From Rhodospirillales bacterium BBD 1991-14 (GTDB taxonomy: Bacteria; Pseudomonadota; Alphaproteobacteria; Kiloniellales; Kiloniellaceae), in contig LYSY01000010.1 in NCBI GenBank assembly GCA_001657395.1, positions 1 through 64,000 of the forward strand: 64,000 bases of DNA, given 5' to 3'. Below, in pieces: positions 53,452 to 61,489 of the stretch (position 1 is its first letter; each line of letters starts with the position of its first letter). The notes under the pieces were generated by a model. It was given only the letters and a program-made list of their open reading frames with translations. It was not told where the DNA came from and ran no database searches. Position numbers and translations under genes: made by a program.

Positions 53452-53895
53452 TCAGTCGAGGGCCGCGTCGAAGATTCGCACGAAGGCCTCGGCCGAGTTG
53501 CCGCGCGCAAGGCGGACATAGTAGGCAACCTCGTCCGTCTTCGCCTCGCAGTCCTCCATGCTGTTCAGCACCGCAAGCTGCAACAGCCCGCCGATCGGCT
53601 CTTCGTCGATGTGGCGGCGGCCCGCCTCCTGCACCGGCGCGCAGGCCACGTTCAACTGCTCCTCGACGGCATAGAGTGCATCGAGAATGACGGCGCTCTC
53701 CGCCTCGGCATCGACAATCGTCTGTGCCAGAGCTGAAGAAACCTGATTCTGATACGTGAAGATGGTGGCCGCCCGGTCTTCGACCGAACCGTCCATCAAC
53801 ATCGGCCAGACCAGGGAGTTGGCACCGCTGATGGTCGTACCCACCGCGCAGACAGCCACGACCCCGGCCAGGACTCGCTTCTTGATCTTGCCCAT
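53452..53895 (-). CDS. Exported hypothetical protein
   Basis: A 147-residue protein with a probable signal peptide or anchor (about 7-25, VLAGVVAVCAVGTTISGA). The remainder is helical with two cysteines (VACAPVQEA and MEDCEAKTD). No family was recognised. It is an isolated gene with gaps of over 230 bases on both sides. Confidence 0.7.
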   Translation of the reverse strand: MGKIKKRVLAGVVAVCAVGTTISGANSLVWPMLMDGSVEDRAATIFTYQNQVSSALAQTIVDAEAESAVILDALYAVEEQLNVACAPVQEAGRRHIDEEPIGGLLQLAVLNSMEDCEAKTDEVAYYVRLARGNSAEAFVRIFDAALD

Positions 53896-54218
53896 GTTTC
53901 GTTCCTCACCTCAAACAACCGCATCGCCGGCCTTCCAAGGAATGCCGTTCCCCGCGAATGGACCGCGGGACGACGGCAGGCCAGTTGGAGACCTGTTTTT
54001 TGTCGCAGGAGAAGTGTGGGCGAATCAGGCTTTATCGAATCTTACCGCGGCCCGGAGGTTCCGATCTTGTCACAGACCGCGGCAATTTGACGGAAAAGCC
54101 GGAGTAGAAAGGCACCGAAACACAACGCAGCCTTCAGGCAAATCGGATTTGTCGGGCATTCGCGCAAACTGCGCGGGTATCGGCGACCCGAAGGATTGTG
54201 AACTGCCGACCCGAAGGC
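53896..54218. other. Intergenic region without a gene
   Basis: A 323-base gap. The only structure noticed is a direct repeat GACCCGAAGG at 54185-54194 and 54208-54217, immediately 3' of the next minus-strand gene. Confidence 0.5.
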
Positions 54219-54758
54219 TTAGTGGCTTTGCCGCAGCTTCAGTTTCAACCCGACGACCTTGTAGATATCGAGGCCTGTGATGCTGGCGATCTCCCGGAAG
54301 GACAGAGAGGTTTCGCGCAGCAGCGTGGCCGCATGACGATAGGGATTCATGCGCCGCGCCTTGGCCCGCCAGCGAACCGTCGTGCTGGCCACCGAACGGC
54401 GCAGTTCCTCCGCGTCCAGGCCCCGCGCCTGGGCTTCACGCAAAGCGGCCGCGCGGCGCGCCTTGTCGTCGGAGATGAAGCCGTCCATCAGATGGACCGC
54501 ATGGGCAAAACGGTCCAGGGTCTCCGGCCGGAAACCGATGTCGTCGGCCATGTGCGCATCGCTGCGGGTGAAGTCCGGCGGCGGTTCGGTCTGCGCGCCG
54601 CCGGCGGCCGCCTCGTCCAGGGTCAGGCCGAAGCGCGCCGCCAGCCGCGTCGCCGCAGCCAGGGCGTTGCTACGCTCGCCCTCGAAGGGGCTCTCTGCCG
54701 CAAGCTGCAGCAGATTGTGGAAGCGTTGCCGTTCGGCCTCTGTGAACCCGCCGGAAAT
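54219..54758 (-). CDS. DUF2786-like protein, probable ATT start
   Basis: A 179-residue product. The first ATG in frame (54551) would remove the conserved part. Upstream codons without a stop encode FHNLLQLAAESPFEGERSNA and AATRLAARFGLTLDEAA, which match the DUF2786 pattern. The only plausible start with a ribosome binding site is ATT at 54758, preceded by AAGGAGA and a 6-base spacer. The C-terminal half has a possible HTH (LSFREIASITGLDIYKVVGL). Its function is unknown. A sequencing frameshift upstream is an alternative. Confidence 0.65.
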   Translation of the reverse strand: MSGGFTEAERQRFHNLLQLAAESPFEGERSNALAAATRLAARFGLTLDEAAAGGAQTEPPPDFTRSDAHMADDIGFRPETLDRFAHAVHLMDGFISDDKARRAAALREAQARGLDAEELRRSVASTTVRWRAKARRMNPYRHAATLLRETSLSFREIASITGLDIYKVVGLKLKLRQSH

Positions 54759-54998
54759 GCCCGGTCTCCTTGCAGCAGCATGATTCAGGTCCGGCCCGCA
54801 CTGCCGCTGCCGCGGCAGAACGGACCCAAACGCCCACTATACCATCAAGGGTTAGCAAAACCCAAAGCGCCGGAACGACAGCTTCGTGAAGCTTGTGTGA
54901 AGAGGCTGCTGGGTCCGCCGGTTGACGCCAAGCGGCTGCGTGTCACAGACCCACTGCGTGAGCAGAACCGTCGGCGCGGGTCGCCACTCCTACCCGAT

Positions 54999-55226
54999 TC
55001 AGTCCTGCTTGTTCACGTCGCGGATGCGCTGGCCAAGGCGCCGCGCGAAGCCGGCCGGGTCGTCCAGCGGGTTGACCTCGCTCGTCAGGTCGCGGAGTTC
55101 GTCCTTGGCAGCCGTCAGCTTCGGCTTGACGCCGCGCTCGTAGACGTCGGCAGCCTTGGCCTGCACCTCTGGGTCCTCCGCCAGACGGCGCGCCGCGGAA
55201 AACAGAAGCCTTCTCAGCAAAGGCAC
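54999..55226 (-). CDS. Small helical hypothetical protein
   Basis: A 75-residue protein starting at GTG (MPLLRRLLFSAARRLAEDPE), with GAGG about 7 bases upstream. The sequence is amphipathic helical (AKAADVYERGVKPKLTAAKD). No family was recognised. It lies 42 bases downstream of the transposase-like gene on the same strand. Confidence 0.6.
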   Translation of the reverse strand: MPLLRRLLFSAARRLAEDPEVQAKAADVYERGVKPKLTAAKDELRDLTSEVNPLDDPAGFARRLGQRIRDVNKQD

Positions 55227-55268
55227 GAGGGTCCTCTCCTCCTAGGGATCAAGCCGTGACGGTCAGGA

Positions 55269-56186
55269 TCACGCATCCGCCCGCTCGACCGCAAGGGTTC
55301 GTTCGTAACGCCGGATCGCCCGGCTGACCGAACTGTAGTGTACATCAAAATAGGCCGCGATACCGGCCTGACTATAGTGTCCGGAGCGATAGGCCAGCGC
55401 CATGGCTTCGTCACGGCTCCGCGCCTGCTCGACAAGGGTCTGGAGCGGCGGTGGCGCTTCTTGCCACTGGGCGCGCGGGATCTCCGACAGGTTGCCTCTT
55501 TCCGCAGCGGCGCTGCGGGCTTCCGCGCGCATGGCTTCGACGAAGGCCGGCGACCCCAGAAACACCTGATGGCGCAGATGCTCCCAGACCGGTACCTCGG
55601 GCACGGCCTCGATCCGGGCCGCCAGCAGCGCCCGGGCCTCTTCCGCATCGCCCTGCCCCTCATCTGGCGCACAGGCGGCCAGCAGGCCCGCGCTGTCGAG
55701 CCAGGGCAGCCTTTCCTCCTCGCGGGTCTGTCCGCCCGCCACCGGGCGGTGCAGACAGTGGCGCGCACTGGACCAGCGCCAGGCGGCCGCGTCGGGTGCC
55801 AGGCCCTCCGCAACCGGCTGGCGCAAGACTTCACAGCAGACCGCGGCAAGCAGAGACCCCGGTTCGACCATGACGGCGCGGTAGCGGCCCTGAAACAGAT
55901 GGCCCGCGGTCCCGTGGTACCGGTGAAAGGCCTGGGTGTAGCGCCCGTTGATCTGCCGCATCCCGCGCGAGAGCGTCGGCGCCTCTGTCACGACGACCAG
56001 GCTGTAGCGGTCCGGCAGCAGGCAATAGGCCATGCACCGCCAGCGGTAGCGCGCGCAGGTCTCGCCCAGGATCTCCAGAAACCGGCGGGAGTCTTCCGGC
56101 GCGCGAAAGACGGTCAGGCCCGCGTTGCCGAGGGTCGAAATGAAGTAGGCGGCGCCAGGCCGCTCGAGCCGCAGGGGTCGCGCCAT
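55269..56186 (-). CDS. RAYT-type (REP-associated) transposase relative, HUH lost
   Basis: A 305-residue protein resembling REP-associated tyrosine transposases: it starts MARPLRLERPGAAYFISTLG and contains QINGRYTQAFHRYHGTAGHL and FQGRYRAVMVE. Its C-terminal HTH is GIAAYFDVHYSSVSRAIRRY. The metal-binding HUH motif, normally NH-hydrophobic-H, is DRYS here (CLLPDRYSLVVV), so both histidines are missing while the catalytic Tyr is kept. It is probably inactive or domesticated. No inverted repeats were identified at its ends. Confidence 0.8.
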   Translation of the reverse strand: MARPLRLERPGAAYFISTLGNAGLTVFRAPEDSRRFLEILGETCARYRWRCMAYCLLPDRYSLVVVTEAPTLSRGMRQINGRYTQAFHRYHGTAGHLFQGRYRAVMVEPGSLLAAVCCEVLRQPVAEGLAPDAAAWRWSSARHCLHRPVAGGQTREEERLPWLDSAGLLAACAPDEGQGDAEEARALLAARIEAVPEVPVWEHLRHQVFLGSPAFVEAMRAEARSAAAERGNLSEIPRAQWQEAPPPLQTLVEQARSRDEAMALAYRSGHYSQAGIAAYFDVHYSSVSRAIRRYERTLAVERADA

Positions 56187-56483
56187 ACGGTCCAGTCTAT
56201 TCATTATGCTTGATTTGTGCAAGACCTGACCCTTTCCTGATCCGGCATCCGGTGCGGGGTTGGCCGGGCGCGACGACAGGCAGCCGGAGCCTTGAACACC
56301 GCGCTCTTGCCGATGTCACCGGATCGTGACGGGATGTTGATCGCGGCCGCCTATACCTGGGCTATCGCTGGCACACTGCCGTGGGGCATTGCAATGCCTC
56401 GAAAGCGCCCACACGCCGGTGCCTATCAGCGTTACAAACGACCGGACCGACCCGGTCGCCCGATCAGTGAAGGACACTCTTAG

Positions 56484-56963
56484 ATGAAGAAGCTCATCCT
56501 CGTCGCTTTTCTCGCCGGCAGCGTCGGCTTTGTCGCCGGCAATGCCTTCTGGTATCTGGCCAGTCCCTTGTGGATCGACCAGGTTGTGGACGAAAGCATT
56601 TCCCAGTCCGAGACAGACCAGATCCTGGCCCGCGGCACCTTCTCCGATGCCGATGCCGCCCACCGCGGCCGCGGCACGGCGACGATCTTTCAGGGCACGG
56701 ACGGACGGCGCACGCTGCGTCTCAGCGACTTCGAGGTCACCAACGGCCCGGACCTGGAAGTCTGGCTGGTGGCGGCCGCAGACATCACCGCCTCGTCGGA
56801 TGTGACCGAAAGCGAATGGCTCGCCCTCGGTCAATTGAAGGGAAACATCGGCGACCAGAACTACGACATTCCCGCCGATGCCGATCTTTCGAAGTACAAT
56901 TCAGTGGTCATCTGGTGCGAGCAGTTCGGCGTGCTGTTTTCGCCCGCCTCCCTCCTGCGCTGA
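56484..56963 (+). CDS. DM13-domain exported protein
   Basis: A 159-residue protein with an N-terminal membrane anchor or signal (about 3-22). A DM13 domain follows (about 50-158): ARGTFSDADAAHRGRGTATI, FEVTNGPDLEVWLVAA and SVVIWCEQFGVLFSPASL. The single Cys in the CEQFGVLFSPA motif is conserved in the family. DM13 is proposed as a redox or extracellular domain, but its exact role is unknown. A bidirectional-looking terminator follows. Confidence 0.88.
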   Translation: MKKLILVAFLAGSVGFVAGNAFWYLASPLWIDQVVDESISQSETDQILARGTFSDADAAHRGRGTATIFQGTDGRRTLRLSDFEVTNGPDLEVWLVAAADITASSDVTESEWLALGQLKGNIGDQNYDIPADADLSKYNSVVIWCEQFGVLFSPASLLR

Positions 56964-57277
56964 ACCCGCAAAAAAAAGCGCCTCCTCGATGAATAGAGGA
57001 GGCGGCGAGCTTTTCTATACTGCGTTGAAATAGGGCGCTTTTCAAAAATGGTGGTGGGGCACCGCTTGTCGCGGCACCCCACCAGCCCAGGGACTGGGTA
57101 ATCCCTGGTATCCCGGACTGCTGGGAGATGGGGTTAGCCTTCCGGGATAGGGGCAGGTCAATGACGAGAAATCTAGGCGCGCCTTGTTTCTGCTCTGTGT
57201 CTCGCCATCGGTTTTTTTGTTTCTTTCACTTCAGTTTCTGGGTGGAAAACCCGCAGGAACCCTGACCTTCACAGCCA
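56964..57277. other. Convergent intergenic region with several hairpins
   Basis: A 314-base gap between the DM13 gene and the ABC exporter. It holds the terminator at 56979-57004, an imperfect hairpin around 57051-57083 (GTGGGGCACCGC with GCGGCACCCCAC) and a third stem CCAGGGA/TCCCTGG near 57090. No coding gene was seen. A small RNA is possible but unsupported. Confidence 0.5.
56979..57004. terminator. Bidirectional terminator DM13 / ABC exporter
   Basis: CGCCTCCTC (56979-56987) pairs perfectly with GAGGAGGCG (56996-57004) over an 8-base loop. Seven A residues precede the stem, giving a T-run on the minus strand, and CTTTTC follows on the plus strand. Confidence 0.75.
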
Positions 57278-59065
57278 TCAGCTGCCATCCAGAATGAGCC
57301 CCTGAACCTGCATGGCATGCAGCTTCTTGAAGTGGCCGTCGTGCCGTGCCAGCAGCTCCGCCTGGCTGCCCTGCTCCACGATTGCGCCGTCACGGAAGAC
57401 CAGGATGCGGTCGACGCTGCGCACCGTCGACAGCCGGTGTGCGATGACGATCGTGGTGCGCCCCTCCATCAGCTCCTCGATGGCTTCCTGGATCTGGGTT
57501 TCGGTGATCGAATCCAGGCTGCTTGTCGCCTCATCGAGAATCAGGATCGGCGCATCGGCCAGAAAGGCGCGGGCCAGGGCCACCCGCTGGCGTTCGCCGC
57601 CGGACAGCTTCACCCCGCGCTCACCCACCAGGGTTTCGTATCCCTGGGGCAGCCGGGTGATGAAGTCGTGCGCGTAGGCGCGCCGCGCCGCCGCTTCGAT
57701 CTCTGCCTGACCGGCTTCCGGCCGGGCGTAGGCGATGTTTTCCGCCAGGCTGCGGTGAAACAGCGCCGGGTCCTGCGGCACCAGGGCGATCGCCTGGCGC
57801 AGGCTTTCCTGCGTCGCCTCCGCCACGTTCTGTCCGTCGATCAGAATGCGGCCCGCATCGACATCGTAGAGACGCTGCACCAGCTTCACGAAGGTCGACT
57901 TGCCGCTTCCCGACGGCCCGACCAGCGCCACCCGCTCCCCCGCTGCGATCTGCAGAGAGAAGTCGGCGTAGATCGGCCGCTCCTGGTTGCCGTAGCGGAA
58001 GGTCACGCCGTCGAAGGCAATGGCGCCCTCATCGGCGGCCAGCGGCTTGGCGTTCGCGCGGTCGGCGACGCCGATGTCCTGCTGCTCGAAGCCGACCAGG
58101 TCTTCGATCTCGTTGATCGCCTTTTGCATGTTGCGGACGTGATGACCGATTTCACGCAGGTAGCCGTGCACGACGAAGTAGCTCGTCATCACGAAGGTCA
58201 CGTCGCCGGCTGTCGCCAGCCCCTTCGACCAGTACCAGAGCGCCAGCGACAGGAGACCGCCCTGCAGCAGCATCGACATCGCCGAGAGCACGGTGCCGCT
58301 GTTGATTTCGCGCGACCATGCCCAACGTGCATGCCGGCGCCAGCGGTCGGCCACGTCGAAGAAACGGCTGTCTTCGCGCAGTTCCGCACCGAACGACTTC
58401 ACCGCCGCGTTGCAGGTGACCGCATCGGCCATGGCCGCGCCCATGGCGGAATCCGACTTGTTCATCACGACGTTGGCCGGGGCCACGTAACGCGATGCCA
58501 AGGCGATGCTGGCCGTCACATAGGCGATGGACGCGACCAGCACGAACAGGCCCATCAGCAGCCAATGCGCCATCAGGTTTGCGGTCACGCCGACCAGAAC
58601 GATGGCGGCCGGTAGAAAGCCGATGTAGATGGTGTCGGCGAACTCGTCATAGGCCCACATGCCGCGCGAGATCTTGCGCACCGTCGCACCGGCGAAGCTG
58701 TTGGCCTGCCAGTCGGCGGAAAACCGCTGCACGCGATAAAAGGCATCGCAGACGATGCGCCGCATGGTGATCGTCGCAATCGGTATCCAGAACCGGTAGG
58801 ACACCTCGCGAAAGACATAGAACCCGAGCGAAATAGCGACGAAGGCCGCAAGGGCGGCGTAGGCGGCGCCGATCTGGGCGCCCCGTTCGTTGAGGGCGAC
58901 GTCCGCCAGCGCGTCGATCAGCCGGCCGGCAAAGAGCGGCAGAAAGACGTCGCAGAGGGTCGCCAGGGCCATTGTGAGGAATGCGCCGCCAAGCAGCCAG
59001 CGGACCTGCAGCCAGTAACGGCCCACAAATGCCGCGGCGTCACGGAAACCGAACTTGTTCTTCAT
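57278..59065 (-). CDS. ABC exporter, fused permease and ATPase
   Basis: A 595-residue half-transporter (ABC type IV exporter). The membrane domain (about 15-320) has about six helices. The ATPase domain (about 345-585) has Walker A GPSGSGKST, signature LSGGERQRVALARAF, Walker B ILILDEATSSLDS and the H-loop AHRLSTV. Start MKNKFGFRD is at 59065; upstream frame is less likely. The substrate is unknown; the fold is similar to lipid or peptide exporters. No partner half-transporter is adjacent, so it probably works as a homodimer. Confidence 0.93.
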   Translation of the reverse strand: MKNKFGFRDAAAFVGRYWLQVRWLLGGAFLTMALATLCDVFLPLFAGRLIDALADVALNERGAQIGAAYAALAAFVAISLGFYVFREVSYRFWIPIATITMRRIVCDAFYRVQRFSADWQANSFAGATVRKISRGMWAYDEFADTIYIGFLPAAIVLVGVTANLMAHWLLMGLFVLVASIAYVTASIALASRYVAPANVVMNKSDSAMGAAMADAVTCNAAVKSFGAELREDSRFFDVADRWRRHARWAWSREINSGTVLSAMSMLLQGGLLSLALWYWSKGLATAGDVTFVMTSYFVVHGYLREIGHHVRNMQKAINEIEDLVGFEQQDIGVADRANAKPLAADEGAIAFDGVTFRYGNQERPIYADFSLQIAAGERVALVGPSGSGKSTFVKLVQRLYDVDAGRILIDGQNVAEATQESLRQAIALVPQDPALFHRSLAENIAYARPEAGQAEIEAAARRAYAHDFITRLPQGYETLVGERGVKLSGGERQRVALARAFLADAPILILDEATSSLDSITETQIQEAIEELMEGRTTIVIAHRLSTVRSVDRILVFRDGAIVEQGSQAELLARHDGHFKKLHAMQVQGLILDGS

Positions 59066-59644
59066 GGTTTTCTGTGCCGCCCCGCAGTGCGCGCTGCGCG
59101 GCGGCCTCCTTATCTTCTGAACCATCTCAGGCGGCGCGGCGAGCGCCACCACACACGGAGAGCGACCGAAGGCTCAAGCGGAGAAGGTCAGGAGGCGCAC
59201 GTGCACAGGCTGGATGCCACGTGAGCCTGAAAGATCTGGAGTGAGAAGATCCGCCGGCCCGGTCAACGTCCCGGGCCGAAGTGCCACCGGCTTAATTGGG
59301 TGGCGCAAAGACGCGGGACGCGACGATGTCGAACATGATGCTAAGCATCCGCTATCCCTCTTCCTCAGAAGTCTTTGCCAAAGGCGCGCGCACGGCGCCC
59401 AACGAATGACGTCTTGTGCCACAAAGACGCGCGACTGAAAAGTGACAATTCTGGTGGGGTCCAAATCCGAGAGAGCCCAAGCACAGGCTCAAGCGGGCTT
59501 GGCGCGCGCCCTCGGGAGAGCGGAACCGGAAGGCGCAAATAAGCAGAACTGCCTTTGAACCTACGAGCCCTGTCTAGACGACAGAACTACGCAGGTCACG
59601 CTTCCCTTCCAGGACGGATCAGTCAGTGAATGAGGAGATGGATC
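59066..59644. other. Intergenic region without a recognised gene
   Basis: A 579-base gap between the ABC exporter start and a small secreted-protein gene. Open frames present have no recognisable domain. GGCTCAAGCGG occurs twice (near 59171 and 59487) and AAAGACGCG twice (near 59308 and 59423). No clear promoter was identified. Confidence 0.5.
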
Positions 59645-60112
59645 ATGCGTAGCACCGTTGGAGCAGGCTGCCGCCTGCTTATCACCGCCCCGGTCCTCGC
59701 CGTTGCGGTCTCCCTCCTGGCCTCGGCCGCCGTGGTCGAAGCCCAAGCCGGCGAAAACCGGCCCCTTCCGCAAGCAAACGACGCCCAGGCAAACAACGCC
59801 GCGAAACTGCGTCCCTTGCCGCCCAAACCGGGCCGGGAGGTCTTTGTGCGGTCCAAGCCGCACGTCAACGTCCAGCCGCAAAGCCAAGGCATGTCGAAGC
59901 TGAAGGCACGCCCCGGCCGCCCCACGGGGCCTGGCAGCTTCGCTGCGCCGCCGCACGAGTTGGCGGACTGGTACTGCGGCGAGGGCTCCGGTCCCGGCGG
60001 CTATGCCGAATGCACGGACGACCTGATCGCCTCGTGCAGCGGTACCTATAAGCCGCCCGGCACCAACGGTCCCGAACAGACCTGGGGCATGTGCCACGAG
60101 TCGACCGGCTGA
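59645..60112 (+). CDS. Small secreted cysteine-containing protein
   Basis: A 155-residue protein. ATG 59645 has AGGAG 8 bases upstream and is preferred to ATG 59630. A signal peptide (about 10-33, ending VEAQA) precedes a Pro/Asn-rich middle and a Cys-rich end (ADWYCGEGSGPGGYAECTDD, SCSGTY and GMCHESTG; four cysteines, probably two disulfides). No family was recognised. A strong inverted repeat lies 21 bases after its stop. Confidence 0.7.
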   Translation: MRSTVGAGCRLLITAPVLAVAVSLLASAAVVEAQAGENRPLPQANDAQANNAAKLRPLPPKPGREVFVRSKPHVNVQPQSQGMSKLKARPGRPTGPGSFAAPPHELADWYCGEGSGPGGYAECTDDLIASCSGTYKPPGTNGPEQTWGMCHESTG

Positions 60113-60132
60113 TACGCCGCAGACCGGACGTT

Positions 60133-60176
60133 CCGCGCTGCAGGATGCAAAGGCTCGTTTTGTCCCTGCAGCGCGG
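60133..60176 (+). terminator. 12-bp inverted repeat after secreted-protein gene
   Basis: CCGCGCTGCAGG (60133-60144) and CCTGCAGCGCGG (60165-60176) are perfect 12-bp arms over a 20-base loop. The T-run after it is missing, but the position just past the stop suggests transcript termination or stability. Confidence 0.55.
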
Positions 60177-60309
60177 ACGCCTGTCAAAAAACCGTGACTC
60201 TGAGGCTGCGAACCTCCTGGCCGGAAGAGCACTGCAATCGCAGCGCCCCCTGTGCTATTGGTTGCAGCATTGCGCGTGCCCGGTGTGGGCGCGCGCGCCG
60301 GAGTGACCG

Positions 60310-61344
60310 ATGGCCCAGGCAGTTACCCTTGATCCGTCCCCCTTCCTGCCGCTGACCCCCTCGGACGCGGCGGTCCTTCACATCCGCTGCGGCAGCGACA
60401 TCTACGAGGGCCTGCAAGCGGCGGGCATACCTGGAAGCTTCCTCGAAATCTCCGACCCCCTGTGCCAGGGGCCGCTGTCCTCGACCCACGCCCCGGGCGC
60501 GCTGCGCCGTCACCGCGCGGACGTCATCGCATCAACGTACAAGGACGTCGGCGATGCCGCCTCTGTCCTGCAGAAGCTGGAAGGCGAAGCCAAGGGGCTG
60601 GAGCAGTTGGACCGCTATACGAAGATCGTTCTCTGGTTCGAGCACGATCTCTACGATCAGGCCGTCCTCCTGCGTCTCCTTGACGAGCTTGGCAGGCGCC
60701 CGGCGCTGCATGACCGCCTCTTCCTGATCACCATCGACGGTTTCGCAGGGGTCGACCGCTTTCTCGGTCTGGGTCAACTCGCGCCCGATCAACTGGCGCA
60801 GCTCTGGGGCCGCGAAACGGCGATCACGCAAGCGCAGTTCGACGACGCGGCCGCGCTCTGGGCCGCATACAGCAGCGGTGACCCGCTGGCCCTGCAGGAC
60901 AGCCTGGACACGGCGTCCGGCGCCCTGCCCTTTGCACGCCAGGCGCTGCTGCGACATCTGCAGGAACTGCCCTGGCTCGGCTCCGGGCTCGGGCTGACCG
61001 AACAGCTCACGCTCACCGCCATCGCCGACGGCGCCGACACGCCAGGCCGGGTTTTCGCCCGGCTTATGCAGGACCTGGACCCGCAGCCCTACCTGGGCGA
61101 TGCCATGTTCTGGCCCCTGCTGGCAGGGCTTGCCAAAGCGCCCGCACCGGCGGTCACCGCATTTTCGGAGTGGCGCGACCCGATCGAGCTGACCAGGCTT
61201 GGCCGCGATCTTCTCGACGGCGGCTGCAGCTGGTTGGATCACGCGCGCCTGGACCGCTGGATCGGCGGCCTGCATCTGGTCGGGCAGAACCCGCCCTACC
61301 TGTGGGACCCACAGCAGGGCCGCGCGGTCAGCCGGTCCGCCTGA
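60310..61344 (+). CDS. DUF1835-like protein
   Basis: A 344-residue cytoplasmic protein. The N-terminal part (about 20-130) fits DUF1835: VLHIRCGSDIYEGLQAAGIP, then SDPLCQGPLS and DRYTKIVLWFEHDLYDQAVL. The C-terminal half, with PYLWDPQQGR at its end, is helical. Its function is unknown. No signal peptide is present. Confidence 0.78.
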   Translation: MAQAVTLDPSPFLPLTPSDAAVLHIRCGSDIYEGLQAAGIPGSFLEISDPLCQGPLSSTHAPGALRRHRADVIASTYKDVGDAASVLQKLEGEAKGLEQLDRYTKIVLWFEHDLYDQAVLLRLLDELGRRPALHDRLFLITIDGFAGVDRFLGLGQLAPDQLAQLWGRETAITQAQFDDAAALWAAYSSGDPLALQDSLDTASGALPFARQALLRHLQELPWLGSGLGLTEQLTLTAIADGADTPGRVFARLMQDLDPQPYLGDAMFWPLLAGLAKAPAPAVTAFSEWRDPIELTRLGRDLLDGGCSWLDHARLDRWIGGLHLVGQNPPYLWDPQQGRAVSRSA

Positions 61345-61489
61345 TCCGCCAAAGCGCGACCGGAAGACGAATCCCCGCCCCCGCCTCGCACAAAGCGCGT
61401 GTTGTGCATCCCCCGCCTTCGCGTCACCCTGCCGCACAGGTGTATGCAGTGCCGCCTGCATGCACGAGGCTCGGGACCAAAATCACTTT

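Noticed and set aside
56292-56483. 63-residue open frame before the DM13 gene
   Set aside because: No family, no convincing ribosome binding site, and it fills what looks like the promoter region.
59174-59464. Minus-strand 96-residue open frame upstream of the ABC exporter
   Set aside because: No domain and composition like non-coding sequence; its start is not preceded by a ribosome binding site.
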